Assembly (NCBI GenBank): GCA_052034585.1
Contig: JBPOIJ010000010.1
Location: 81,377 to 145,376 of the forward strand
Reading direction: 5' to 3'
From: Xiheimicrobium sp052034585
GTDB taxonomy: Bacteria; Myxococcota; Myxococcia; Myxococcales; Myxococcaceae
Length of the DNA stretch: 64,000 nucleotides
The notes beneath the pieces were generated by a model, which worked only from the letters and a program-made list of their open reading frames with translations, made no database searches and was not told the DNA's origin. Below are positions 7,463 to 16,563 of this stretch, piece by piece. Position numbers and translations under genes: made by a program. How positions within the stretch are numbered: the first letter of the stretch is position 1; each line of letters opens with the position of its first letter.

Positions 7463-9667
7463 TCAACCGCCAGGAGCGGTGGGGACCGACGGCGGCGACC
7501 CGAGCGGAGGCGGCATCACCACCGTCGGCTCGGTCGGCTTCGGTGCCTTCGCCTCGGCGATGCGCTGGCTGAGCAACACCTCGACGCTCTTGGTGAAGGT
7601 GGCGACGGCCGGGTCGACGCTGCCCTGCCCCGTCTTGATCGCTTCCCACAGTGGCGAGTCCGCCTGCGACTGCTTCACCAAGCCAACCACCAACGAGTCG
7701 AGCGCCGCCGATCGATCGACCTCGGGCGCGAGCCGCAGCGCGGTCAAGAGCTCCTGCGGGGCATCGTGCGCCACCACCGCGAGCTGCTCGGCCAGGTACG
7801 CCCGTGACAGCTCGTCGCTCGCGTTGAAGCGCACGAACTCGAAGAGCCGGGCGCAGGCCTCGACCTGCCCCGAGGCCGCGAGCTCCACCAAGGTCGAGAG
7901 CACCGGGGTATCGAGCTGCGCCCGCTTCGCCGCGTCCTTCAGCCGGCCGAAGACCTCGTCGGTCGCGATGGCGCTGTCGAGGAAGATGCGGCTGTGCGCC
8001 GGCTCCTTCGGGTCGGACTGAATGAGCGCGTCCGCGATGACCGCTCGCACCGCCGGGTCCTTCTCGCTGCGCCAGGCAGTGCGGAGGAAGGGCGCGTTCC
8101 GGCGATCGCCCTTCTGCCCCATCGCCACGTACGTCTTGAGCCGCGTCTCCAGCTCGGCCTGCGACGCCACCACCGACGGCGGCTTCATCATCATCGCCAC
8201 CGCCGCAGACGGGCCTTCCCGCGAGCCCACCGCCGCGACCGCCGCGCCGAGCGCGTCGATGTGCTGCACCACCGACGAGGCCCGCCCCGGGAAGTCGTTC
8301 ACCATCACCGAGAAGACGAAGCGCTCTCCGCCGATCGATTGAACGTAGCCCGACAGCGCCGACACGTTCTCGAGGGTGCCCGTCTTCGCCCGGAGCCGCC
8401 CCACCGCCTCGCTCCCCTCGAACCGATACTTGAGCGTTCCGTCCTTCGCCGCGATGGCGAGCGCCGAGAGGTACTCGGGCGCGATGGGGAACTTCTGCAC
8501 CATGTGGAGCAATAGCTGGTTCGTCTGCGACGCCGAGAAGCGGTTCGAGTCGTTGAGCCCCGAGCCGTTCTTCATCACGAAGCTGCCGCGCGCGATGCCG
8601 ACCTCCCGCTCGAGGAAGTCCTCCACCGCCTCGACGCCCTTCGCGTGGCTGCCTGGCACGCCCTTCACCTCGGCGCCGATCGTCTTGACGAGCTGCTCGG
8701 CCACGAAGTTCGACGAGTTCTTGTTGAGCCGCTTGAGCACGATGTCCAACGTGTCGCTCGCCGAGGCCGTCAGCATCTTCGCGTTGAAGGGCACCGCGCC
8801 GGTGCGAATGCGGCCCTTCACCTTCACGCCGCGCTGCGCGAGCAACTGCTTGAGCGTGAAGCCAAAGTAGAGCGCCGGCTGGTCGACCTTCTTGTACTGG
8901 CTCCACACGCCCTTCTCGAGCGGCACCACGCCCTTCACCTCGAGCTTCTGGCGCACCTTGTCCTTGTCGACGCCGCTGGTGACGGTGAAGCGGCGCTGGG
9001 TCTTCGAGCCGGTCGTCAGCTCGGTCTCCATCACGAAGAAGTCGGACGGAGGCTCGACCTCCGCCGTCGCCACCGAGCCCACCGTCTCGCCAGGCCGCAG
9101 GTAGACGCCCACCGAGTTCCAGTTGAGCGAGAGCGCCCCCGTCGGCGCGAGGTAGGCCTTGTCGCCGGTCTCTTGATCGAACCCCGGCGCCGTGCGCTCG
9201 CCGTCGAAGTACGACTCGTCGAGCACGATGCCGTCGGAGACTTCCTTGAGGCCCGCGTGAACGATCTCAGCCACCATGCCGTAGAGCCGCTCGGTGGTGA
9301 TGGTCGGGTCGCCGCGCCCACGCACGAAGAGCACCTTCGCCTTGCCGTCCTTGAAGTCGTGATCGGTGAGGAAGTCGGTCTCGAAGCGGAAGTCGGGGCC
9401 CAGCGTCGAGAGCGCGGTGGCCGCGGTGAAGAGCTTCACGTTCGAGGCCGGGTTCAGCAGCTCGTCGCCGTCGCGCGAGAAGACGATGGAGCCGTCGTCG
9501 ATGCTGCGCACCTGCACCGTCACTCGCGCGCCCTTGAGCGTCGAGGTCTCGATGACCGAGGTCAACGCCCGCCGCAGGTTCTCCCGCTCTTTCTCCTTGA
9601 GCTTCGGGTCCGGAGCGGCTGAAGCAATCAGGGTCCAACAGGCGACGACGACGGGAAGGACTCTCAC
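7463..9667 (-). CDS. dacB: D-alanyl-D-alanine carboxypeptidase/endopeptidase (PBP4, S13) with extra C-terminal domain
   Basis: 734 aa from a GTG start that gives a good signal peptide (MRVLPVVVACWTLIASAA). The three penicillin-binding motifs are present: SNVK (S75-K78), SSN (318-320) and KTG (428-430). A long insertion lies between the first two, as in the PBP4 family. It should trim or cleave peptidoglycan crosslinks in the periplasm. The family normally ends near residue 480. Here another 250 residues follow: an alpha-helical, Ala/Leu-rich region (500-700) that reads like HEAT or armadillo repeats, then a Pro/Thr-rich tail. A small membrane protein gene follows directly. The divergent neighbour starts 84 bp upstream. 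Confidence 0.9.
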   Translation of the reverse strand: MRVLPVVVACWTLIASAAPDPKLKEKERENLRRALTSVIETSTLKGARVTVQVRSIDDGSIVFSRDGDELLNPASNVKLFTAATALSTLGPDFRFETDFLTDHDFKDGKAKVLFVRGRGDPTITTERLYGMVAEIVHAGLKEVSDGIVLDESYFDGERTAPGFDQETGDKAYLAPTGALSLNWNSVGVYLRPGETVGSVATAEVEPPSDFFVMETELTTGSKTQRRFTVTSGVDKDKVRQKLEVKGVVPLEKGVWSQYKKVDQPALYFGFTLKQLLAQRGVKVKGRIRTGAVPFNAKMLTASASDTLDIVLKRLNKNSSNFVAEQLVKTIGAEVKGVPGSHAKGVEAVEDFLEREVGIARGSFVMKNGSGLNDSNRFSASQTNQLLLHMVQKFPIAPEYLSALAIAAKDGTLKYRFEGSEAVGRLRAKTGTLENVSALSGYVQSIGGERFVFSVMVNDFPGRASSVVQHIDALGAAVAAVGSREGPSAAVAMMMKPPSVVASQAELETRLKTYVAMGQKGDRRNAPFLRTAWRSEKDPAVRAVIADALIQSDPKEPAHSRIFLDSAIATDEVFGRLKDAAKRAQLDTPVLSTLVELAASGQVEACARLFEFVRFNASDELSRAYLAEQLAVVAHDAPQELLTALRLAPEVDRSAALDSLVVGLVKQSQADSPLWEAIKTGQGSVDPAVATFTKSVEVLLSQRIAEAKAPKPTEPTVVMPPPLGSPPSVPTAPGG

Positions 9668-9751
9668 GATGGTCGAGAGTAAACTCCGAATCAGGTCACG
9701 ACAGGAAGTTCGTGACTCCCACCTTTCATCCATTCTGCGAGGGGACAGCAC

Positions 9752-10489
9752 ATGGACAGCATCGAAGTGACGCGCGTCATCAAGGCACCGGCCCGCCGAA
9801 TCTATGAGGCGTGGCTCGACCCCGAAGAGCACGCGCTGATGACGAACGCCGCGGCGAGCGCTGGTGAGGACGGGGCCTACACCGCGTGGGACGGCTACAT
9901 CGAGGGCCGCACGGTGGCCTCCCAGCCCTACGCCCGCATCGAGCAGACCTGGCGCACGAACGAGTTTCCCGAGGGCGCTCCCGACAGCCACCTCGTCGTC
10001 GAGTTGACCGAAGTCGAAGGCGGCACCGAGGTGAAGCTGAAGCACACCGGCGTGCCGACGGGCCAGGGGCCGCAATACGAGACCGGGTGGAACGAGTACT
10101 ACTTCGACCCGATGGAGAAGTACTTCGGCAGCCCCCGCGAGAAGCTCAAAGAAGGCGTCGAGCGGCTCGAAGAAGCGGCCGGCAAGGCCGGTGAGGCGCT
10201 CGAGCACGCCGTCGAACAAGCCGGAGAGGCCCTCGAGTCGGCCAAGAAGAACGTCTCCAAGGCCCTCGAGAGCGCGAAGAAGCAGGCCAAGAAGCAGGCC
10301 GACAAGGCGGTCAAGACGGGCAAGAAGGTGCAGAAGAAGGTGGCGGCGCAGGCGAAGTCCCTCGGCAAGAAGGTGCGTGCCCTGGTGAAAGGCAAGAAGA
10401 CGGCCAAGGCGGCGAAGCAGCCCGCGCCCAAGAAGAAGGCCGCTTCAGGAAAGCGTGGCGCCGTGTCGAAGAAGAAGTCGAGGCGCTGA
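9752..10489 (+). CDS. SRPBCC (AHSA1-like) domain protein with histone H1-like Lys/Ala-rich tail
   Basis: 245 aa. Residues 1-130 read as an SRPBCC/AHSA1-type ligand-binding domain: it opens VTRVIKAPARRIYEAWLDPE, has a central beta-sheet with VELTEVEGGTEVKLKHTG, and carries the family's late GW-x3-Y motif (GWNEYYF). From about 131 on the protein changes: an Ala/Glu/Lys heptad-like helix (135-180), then a very basic Lys/Ala/Pro tail (180-245) like eukaryotic H1 C-termini and myxobacterial histone-like proteins. The tail probably binds DNA or another polyanion. ATG start 19 bp after GGGGAC. What the SRPBCC pocket binds is unknown. Confidence 0.85.
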   Translation: MDSIEVTRVIKAPARRIYEAWLDPEEHALMTNAAASAGEDGAYTAWDGYIEGRTVASQPYARIEQTWRTNEFPEGAPDSHLVVELTEVEGGTEVKLKHTGVPTGQGPQYETGWNEYYFDPMEKYFGSPREKLKEGVERLEEAAGKAGEALEHAVEQAGEALESAKKNVSKALESAKKQAKKQADKAVKTGKKVQKKVAAQAKSLGKKVRALVKGKKTAKAAKQPAPKKKAASGKRGAVSKKKSRR

Positions 10490-10560
10490 GGCCTCCCTGC
10501 GGGCAGCGAGCCACACGGGCGGAACGAAGTGAACGAACGAGCTCCAGCGCGCGGTGAGAC

Positions 10561-11136
10561 GTGAGTGAGCCGCTCGTCAGCGGCCGCGCCTTCCTCGGCC
10601 TCATTCGGTCCGTGAAGGAGTCCCACGGGCCCTCCGCGCTGAGCGACGCCCTCAAGGCGATGCCGCCGGCCACCCAGAAGGCCTTCGCCACCCGCATTCT
10701 CCACGCGGGCTGGTACCCCTACCCTGCCTACGTCGGCTTCTTGAACGGCCTCGAGCAGAAGTTCGGTCGCGGCCAGCCCGCCTTCTTTCGCACCCTCGGC
10801 GTCGCGTCGGGCAAGCGCGACATCTCCACCGTCTTCCGCGTCTACCTCGCCATCGCGAGCACCGAGCGGCTCATTCGTGGCTGCTCGAAGGTGTGGGCCG
10901 GCTACTACTCGAACGCCGGCGAGATGGAGGCCGTCAGCTGGGCGCCGACCGACACCTGTCTGCGCATCTCCGGGTTTCCCGAGATGGCGACTGCACACTG
11001 CCGGCTGATGGAGGGGTGGATGATCGCCACCATGGACGCGCTCGGCGTCGAGGTGAACGCCGACGCCGCCGAGACGGCCTGCACCTCGCGCGGAGCGCCC
11101 TTTCACGAGTTTCGCTGCACCTGGAAGAAGCGCTGA
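10561..11136 (+). CDS. DUF2378/V4R-like myxobacterial protein
   Basis: 191 aa from a GTG start, soluble, no signal. A helical N-terminal half (to about 75) leads into a C-terminal half whose ending (MEGWMIATMDALGV, a Cys, then GAPFHEFRCTW) resembles the V4R / heme-NO-binding-like fold and the myxobacteria-restricted DUF2378 (TIGR02265) proteins, one clear member of which lies at 28575-29114. This assignment is tentative. Cysteines near 165 and 185 could bind metal or heme. It follows the SRPBCC gene by 71 bp in the same direction and ends 3 bp before the stop of the convergent SDR gene. Confidence 0.6.
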   Translation: MSEPLVSGRAFLGLIRSVKESHGPSALSDALKAMPPATQKAFATRILHAGWYPYPAYVGFLNGLEQKFGRGQPAFFRTLGVASGKRDISTVFRVYLAIASTERLIRGCSKVWAGYYSNAGEMEAVSWAPTDTCLRISGFPEMATAHCRLMEGWMIATMDALGVEVNADAAETACTSRGAPFHEFRCTWKKR

Positions 11137-11139
11137 AGC

Positions 11140-11970
11140 TCAGCGCTCGCCGTCGCGCTCGGCCTTGAGCGCCGCCTGCTTCTTGCGCCCCTGCGTCGCG
11201 AACGCGGGCCCCAGCCCCACCACCGCCGACGGCGCGAAGCTCGCCAGCCGGGCCAACAACCCACGCCCCATCGGCAAGGTGAGCTCGAGGGGCCGGTTCG
11301 GCAGCACCTCTTCGATGAAGGCGCGCTCGACGTCTTGCACGGTGAGCGGCGTGGTGCCGGAGAAGATCATCGCCGCCTCGGCGCGCTCGAGCTGCGCGTC
11401 CAACATCGGCGTCTTCACCGCGTCGGGCATCACCAGGGTGACGTGCACGTTGAAGCGCTCGAGTTCCTGGGCGATGGCGAGGCTGAACCCGCGCACCGCG
11501 TGCTTCGAGGCGACGTAGAGGCTCAACCCCGCGGCCGGCGCGAGCGAGGCGAGGCTGCCGACGTTGATGAGGTGCCCCGAGCGCTGCTGCGCGAAGTGAC
11601 GGCCGACGATGCGGCAGCCGTGGATGACGCCCTTGGCGTTGACGTCGAGGTGCTTGTCGACCTCCGAGGCGTCCGCTTCGTGGGCGAGGCCCGACTGGAG
11701 ATGGCCGGCGACGTTCATCAACACGTCGAGCCGCCCGAAGTGAGCGAGCGCGACCCGCAGCGCCTCTTCCCATTCGCCCGCGTGGCGCACGTCGAGCTTG
11801 AGCGTCTTGACGTGCTGCGGGTCCCACCCGTCTTCCTGCGCGCACTGCTCGAGGCCGCTCACGTTCACGTCGGTCGCGAGGATGCGGTAGCTGCCGCCCA
11901 GGGCCTTGGTGAGGTGCCGGGCGATGCCGCTCGCGCAGCCGGTCATCAAGATGACGTGGGTCGTCTGCAT
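11140..11970 (-). CDS. Short-chain dehydrogenase/reductase
   Basis: 276 aa from the ATG at 11970, chosen because GGGAGG lies 7 bp upstream; an in-frame start 33 bp further up is possible. The SDR core is complete: TGCASGIA (10-17), N-V-A-G at 86-89, Asn111, Ser139, Tyr152 and Lys156 (YVASK). The NAD(P) motif has Ala where the last Gly of TGxxxGxG is usual. The basic C-terminal tail after residue 240 is longer than the minimal family. It is a classical SDR of unknown substrate. The DUF5916 gene ends 45 bp upstream on the same strand. Confidence 0.85.
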   Translation of the reverse strand: MQTTHVILMTGCASGIARHLTKALGGSYRILATDVNVSGLEQCAQEDGWDPQHVKTLKLDVRHAGEWEEALRVALAHFGRLDVLMNVAGHLQSGLAHEADASEVDKHLDVNAKGVIHGCRIVGRHFAQQRSGHLINVGSLASLAPAAGLSLYVASKHAVRGFSLAIAQELERFNVHVTLVMPDAVKTPMLDAQLERAEAAMIFSGTTPLTVQDVERAFIEEVLPNRPLELTLPMGRGLLARLASFAPSAVVGLGPAFATQGRKKQAALKAERDGER

Positions 11971-12014
11971 CGGGAGCCTCCCTCCTCCCCCAGACTCGGC
12001 CACCGTTCAACTGC

Positions 12015-14204
12015 TCACGGACGAAAGGTGTAGGTCACCTTCGCCACCAGCCGCAGCTCGGGGAGCTGCCCGTTCTCGATTCGGAAGGCCCCGCGGGTGT
12101 CGGTCAACACGACGTAGACGAAGGAGAGCGGGAGGAACTCCCAGGCGACGCGCGCGTTCAAGATGGAAGCGTTGCCGTCGGTGTCGCGCTGGTAGCTCCC
12201 GATGAGCTGGAGCTTGGGGGTGAGCGCCAGCCGGGCCTCGAGCAGCCAGAGGTGGGTGTCGACGTTCGCGCTCTCGACGCCCTCGCCCCAGAAGCGGTTG
12301 AACGAGTACTGCGCGGCCAACCGAACGTGGGGAATCGGCTGCACCGAGGCCTGCAAGCGCCCGCCGAAGCGCGAGGCCGAGTAGTACCTGCCGAACGACG
12401 CGTCTCCCTGGAACGCGACGACCCGGCTCGCCTGGGTGAGGAACTGCACGCCGTAGCGATCGAACCCGTAGGCCCCGGGCGCGAAGGACACCCGCCGCAC
12501 CGGGCTGAACGGCTCGCTGAGCCGCTGCTCGCTGTGCTCGACCGCGACGAAGACCTCGTCACCGCCCGAAAACTGCATCCACCAGGGGGACATCAGCACG
12601 TTCGTCTCGAGGAACTGCAGCGTGCTCGACTGCCAGAGCGCGTAGGAATCGACCCACGGACCGAAGTTGCGCAACCAGGCCGGGCGCCAGAGGGGCCGGA
12701 GGTCGAGGCCTCCGTTGATGCTCAGCCCCACCACGTTCTCCCGCGCGACGAAGCCGGTGCGCGCCTCGAAGGACTTGGAGATGTTGAAGCCGTTCACCTC
12801 GAGGTTGCCCCACGGGCCGCTCACGTTGTTCGACCAGGTCGCCGACCAGCCGAGCGAAGTGCCGGTGCTCGGCGCGTTGGTGATCGACCCCATCAACGAC
12901 GCGCTGGTGGTGAAGGGCCCGCTGCGGAAGAAGCCGTCGACGACGGGCACGACGTTGGTGTTGGTCTCGACCGAGCTTCCCGCGAAGGCGTGCTTCGCCA
13001 CCACCATGCCACCGACGCGGCTCTGCTCTCCGAGGTGGTGGGTGTAGCGGCCCACGCCGAACAGCGTCGCCCCGTGGCCCTGGTGTTCGGGAGTGAAGAT
13101 GGCGAGGCCCCCCGCGCTGCGCTGCTCGGAGCGGTAGACGAAGCGGGTGCCAGCGCCGATCGGCACCGGGGCGCCGTCTTCGAGGCCGATGCGACGGCTG
13201 AAGAACGGCTGGAGGAAGCCCTGGAACCCGGCGTTGAAGAGCCCGGCGGACTCGAGGAAGAACTGGCGGCGCTCGGGGAAGAAGACGTTGAAGCGCGAGA
13301 GGTTCACCACCCGCCGGTCGACGTCGGTCTCGGCGAAGTCGGTGTTGACGGTGAGGTCGAGCACCGTCGACGACGTCGGGCTCCAGGTCACCTCGCCTCC
13401 GACGTTCGGAGCGAAGGCGAAGGGCGCGTCGCCGTCCTTGAGGAGCCGGCCAATCACGTAGGGCCTCAGCTGCAAGGCGAGCGACGGCGGCGGCGTGACC
13501 AACCCGTCGACGCGCGCCGAGTACGCCATGCGCGCGGCGCCGACCGAGCGGGGAATGCGGCTGAAGACCGTGTCTTCGTTGACGCCGCGCTCGCGCCGGA
13601 GGAACTGAATGCCCCACGGCGTGCCCTGCGGGCCGTAGCGCAGGGACTTGAAGGGAATCGCGAACTCGACCGACCAGGCCGTCTCACTGCGTCGGGTCGC
13701 GACCCTCCACACGGTGTCCCAGTTCGGCTCGACGATGGAGTCGTCGATCACCTGCACGTCGCGCTGGGCGCCGTAGGGGTTGACCGAGAAGATGAAGGCG
13801 TTGCGACCGTCTCCGAGGGGGTCGAGGTAGACCGAGAAGAGATCGCACTCGTTGGTCTCGAAGTCGCGCTTCAGGTCGCGCTGGTTGAAGCGCCCCTCGG
13901 GCTGGGGGAGGTCGGCCGCGATGTAGAGCGCGCGATCGTCGAAGAGGAGCCGCACCGAAGAGGCGTTGGTGGCGGGCGCTCCCTGGCGTGGCTCGACTTG
14001 CACGAAACCAGCGGAGGCGGTGGCGGCGACCCAGGCGGCGTCATCGAGCGCCCCGTCGATCGTCGGCGGCGAGGAGGTGTGAACGGCCACGAGGGCCCGC
14101 CGCTCGGTCGGGCTCGGTGGCTCGAAGAAGTCGGGCGTCTGCGCCCAGGCGCCGCCCGCCGTCGCCAGGACGGACAGCACCAGCTGCTGGCATCGACCCG
14201 TCAC
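12015..14204 (-). CDS. DUF5916 outer-membrane protein with CBM9-like N-terminal domain
   Basis: 729 aa from a GTG with GGGAGG just upstream; this start gives a signal peptide (MTGRCQQLVLSVLATAGGAWAQ). Residues 35-210 form a CBM9-like beta-sandwich (PPTIDGALDDAAWVAA, then LYIAADL, then SVYLDPLGDGRNAFIFSVNP). The remaining 500 residues are alternating beta-strands ending in aromatic-terminated TYTFRP, the pattern of an outer-membrane barrel of the DUF5916 family. The role of that family is unknown; carbohydrate binding is inferred only from the N-terminal domain. The large lipoprotein gene diverges from a shared 175-bp upstream region. Confidence 0.85.
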   Translation of the reverse strand: MTGRCQQLVLSVLATAGGAWAQTPDFFEPPSPTERRALVAVHTSSPPTIDGALDDAAWVAATASAGFVQVEPRQGAPATNASSVRLLFDDRALYIAADLPQPEGRFNQRDLKRDFETNECDLFSVYLDPLGDGRNAFIFSVNPYGAQRDVQVIDDSIVEPNWDTVWRVATRRSETAWSVEFAIPFKSLRYGPQGTPWGIQFLRRERGVNEDTVFSRIPRSVGAARMAYSARVDGLVTPPPSLALQLRPYVIGRLLKDGDAPFAFAPNVGGEVTWSPTSSTVLDLTVNTDFAETDVDRRVVNLSRFNVFFPERRQFFLESAGLFNAGFQGFLQPFFSRRIGLEDGAPVPIGAGTRFVYRSEQRSAGGLAIFTPEHQGHGATLFGVGRYTHHLGEQSRVGGMVVAKHAFAGSSVETNTNVVPVVDGFFRSGPFTTSASLMGSITNAPSTGTSLGWSATWSNNVSGPWGNLEVNGFNISKSFEARTGFVARENVVGLSINGGLDLRPLWRPAWLRNFGPWVDSYALWQSSTLQFLETNVLMSPWWMQFSGGDEVFVAVEHSEQRLSEPFSPVRRVSFAPGAYGFDRYGVQFLTQASRVVAFQGDASFGRYYSASRFGGRLQASVQPIPHVRLAAQYSFNRFWGEGVESANVDTHLWLLEARLALTPKLQLIGSYQRDTDGNASILNARVAWEFLPLSFVYVVLTDTRGAFRIENGQLPELRLVAKVTYTFRP

Positions 14205-14379
14205 TGCCCCTCCCGGCCGGTGAGACCCCGATGGCTCCGAATAGTTCGAACCGCGGCCGGAGGTAACGAAGGACCTCCCGAATCGCTTGCGCCCATCTTC
14301 ACGTCCTCGACTGGCGCTCCGCCAGCCTGCGTCACACCCCATGTCCCCGAACGTGGTGGGTCTGCTACACGGCTCGGCC

Positions 14380-16560
14380 ATGGCTCGCCCCGCCCGGCAC
14401 TCCTGGTTGCTCGTCTTCGGCCTCTTCATCGCTTGCGGTGGCGGCGGCGGTGGTGGGTGCGGTGGCGGGTGCGCCGGCCTTCAACAGCTTCCCCAAGGGA
14501 CGTACACCGGCCCCAAGCAGGACTCGGCGGGCGCGATCCGCGTCTCCGGCCAGGGCTTCGCGTACCTGAACTCCGACGCGGGCGTGAGCACGGTGCTCTC
14601 GATGTTCGCGCCGGGCGGCGTCCTCCGGGTCCCGATGCCCTGCTCGGTGCAGACGGCCAACCTGTTCGGCATTCCCGCGCTGCAGCTCGTCATCGGTGAC
14701 GAAGGCGATCTGCTCTGCACCGCCGAGTCGTGCGGCCAGATGGACGGGCGCTGCTCGACGACCGGCACGAACCGCGACGTGCCGCGCGACATTCTCATCA
14801 ACGTCAACTCGCTGCGCTTCTCGCCGAAGTCGCCCGATCTCGTCGAGGCGCGCATCAGCGCCACCGTGCAGACCGGCCTCATCCACATGTCGTCGGTGAG
14901 CCGCAACGCCTGCCTCTTCACCCAGCCGATCAAGTGCAGCCTCGACTTCGACACCGGGCGCACCACCCCGGGCAACACCGAGCTGGGCATCAACATCAAG
15001 CTCGCGATCGACCCGAAGTGGGACAAGCTGCTCGCCCTCGAGGTGGCCAGCGTCGACGGCACCGACGCTTGCGGTGGAGGCACCACCCCACCGGCCTGCA
15101 TCGATGGGAACGACTTCGTCATCTCCCGGCCGGCCGGCACCAACTGCTCGCTCTGCAGCCTGACCAACCTGGGCCCGGTGAAGAACCTGTTGGTGGGCCA
15201 ACTCGCCGACTCGTTGTCGAAGCAGATCAACGACGCGCTCGCCGAGGCGAACTGCGCGCCCTGCACCAACGGCATGTGCCCAAGGTCGACCCAGGCCGGC
15301 GTGACCGCGATGTGCCAGCCCGAAGACGGCGGGCCCGGCACCTGCATCGACACCAGCACCGGCAAGTGCGTGCCCGGGCTCATCGGCCTCGAAGGGCGGG
15401 CGGACGTGTCGGCGGCGATGCAGGGGCTCATTCCTCGCGGCGCGGAGCTCGAGCTGGCGTACGGCGCAGGCGGCTCGGTGACCTCGTCGCCCATGGGCAC
15501 CACCATTGGGCTGCGAGGCGGCATGAGGGAAGTGAACCCGGCAGCGTGCGTCGCGCCGAAGATGCGCCCGACGCCGGTGATGTTGCCCTTGCCCGACTTC
15601 GATCGCGACGCACCGGCGATGGGCTACGACCTCGCCTTCTCGCTCTCGCAGCAGATGATGAGTGACGTGCTGTACCACGTGCAGCAGTCGGGAGCCCTCT
15701 GCCTCGAGGTCGGCACCGAGAGCATCGCGCAGCTCGAGTCGAGCCTGGTGGCCGCGGCGTTCCCCAGCTTGGGCAAGCTCACCGAGGGCAAGGCCGTGCC
15801 GATGCGCGTCGTGGTGCGGCCGGTGAACCCGCCCACCGTCGTCTTCGGCGAAGGCACGCTCGACGCCCAGGGCAAGCCGCTCGACCCACTCATCCTCCTC
15901 GACTGGCCGCAGCTGGAGATCGATCTCTACGCGCTCATCGATGAGCGAATGGTGCGGCTGTTCACGATTCAGTTCGATCTGAAGCTGCCGATGGGCCTCG
16001 ACGTGCAGGGGTGCGATCGGCTGCGGCCGGTGATCGGCAGCCTGCGCGACGCGATCCAGCGGCCCGAGGTGATCAACAGCGAACTGCTCGCCGAGGACGC
16101 GACGACGCTGAAGGGCCTCATCCCGCTCCTGCTCGGCCAGGTGGAGCCGGCGTTGGCCATGGGCTTCCCCGAGTTTCAGTTGCCCGACCTCGCCGGCTTC
16201 GCGTTCAAGATCCAGCTCGTGCGCGCGCGGGGCGTCGGGCAGATCTCCGGCACCTCGACCTACAACCACCTCGGCATCTACGCGCGCCTCTACCCACGGA
16301 CGGAGGCGTGCCCGGTGCCGCTCGTGCCCGAGGAAGCGGCGCTGTGGCTGACGTCCAAGGAGGGCTCGGTCGCGCGCCTCACCGGCCTCGGTACCCAGGA
16401 GATCTCGTACCGCGTCGATCGCGGCTTCTGGTCGATCTGGAAGCCGGCAGACGCGTTCGGTCAGGCGATCGTCGATCACCCGCGGTTGCTGATGAAGGGC
16501 CACCACGAGATCGAAGTGCGCAGCGCCGATGGGCGAATGGGCCGCGTCGACGTTTGGTGA
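14380..16560 (+). CDS. Large Gly/Cys-rich lipoprotein
   Basis: 726 aa from the ATG at 14380, chosen because it places a lipoprotein signal (MARPARHSWLLVFGLFIAC) right at the start. The lipobox Cys is followed by Gly/Cys repeats (CGGGGGGGCGGGCAG), then an extracellular or periplasmic body with many cysteines between residues 80 and 360. The C-terminal 300 residues are beta-rich with phrases such as VLLPEE-like caps and LARLYPRTE. I do not recognise the family. The last ten codons, encoding GRMGRVDVW and the stop, recur almost exactly at 18621-18652 (see there). It ends 3 bp from the convergent TIGR02996 gene. Confidence 0.75.
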   Translation: MARPARHSWLLVFGLFIACGGGGGGGCGGGCAGLQQLPQGTYTGPKQDSAGAIRVSGQGFAYLNSDAGVSTVLSMFAPGGVLRVPMPCSVQTANLFGIPALQLVIGDEGDLLCTAESCGQMDGRCSTTGTNRDVPRDILINVNSLRFSPKSPDLVEARISATVQTGLIHMSSVSRNACLFTQPIKCSLDFDTGRTTPGNTELGINIKLAIDPKWDKLLALEVASVDGTDACGGGTTPPACIDGNDFVISRPAGTNCSLCSLTNLGPVKNLLVGQLADSLSKQINDALAEANCAPCTNGMCPRSTQAGVTAMCQPEDGGPGTCIDTSTGKCVPGLIGLEGRADVSAAMQGLIPRGAELELAYGAGGSVTSSPMGTTIGLRGGMREVNPAACVAPKMRPTPVMLPLPDFDRDAPAMGYDLAFSLSQQMMSDVLYHVQQSGALCLEVGTESIAQLESSLVAAAFPSLGKLTEGKAVPMRVVVRPVNPPTVVFGEGTLDAQGKPLDPLILLDWPQLEIDLYALIDERMVRLFTIQFDLKLPMGLDVQGCDRLRPVIGSLRDAIQRPEVINSELLAEDATTLKGLIPLLLGQVEPALAMGFPEFQLPDLAGFAFKIQLVRARGVGQISGTSTYNHLGIYARLYPRTEACPVPLVPEEAALWLTSKEGSVARLTGLGTQEISYRVDRGFWSIWKPADAFGQAIVDHPRLLMKGHHEIEVRSADGRMGRVDVW

Positions 16561-16563
16561 CGG

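Noticed and set aside
12252..14699. An 815-codon plus-strand open frame opposite the DUF5916 gene
   Set aside because: Mirror-image frame of a well-supported gene with a signal peptide and family motifs; its own translation is low-complexity and charged.
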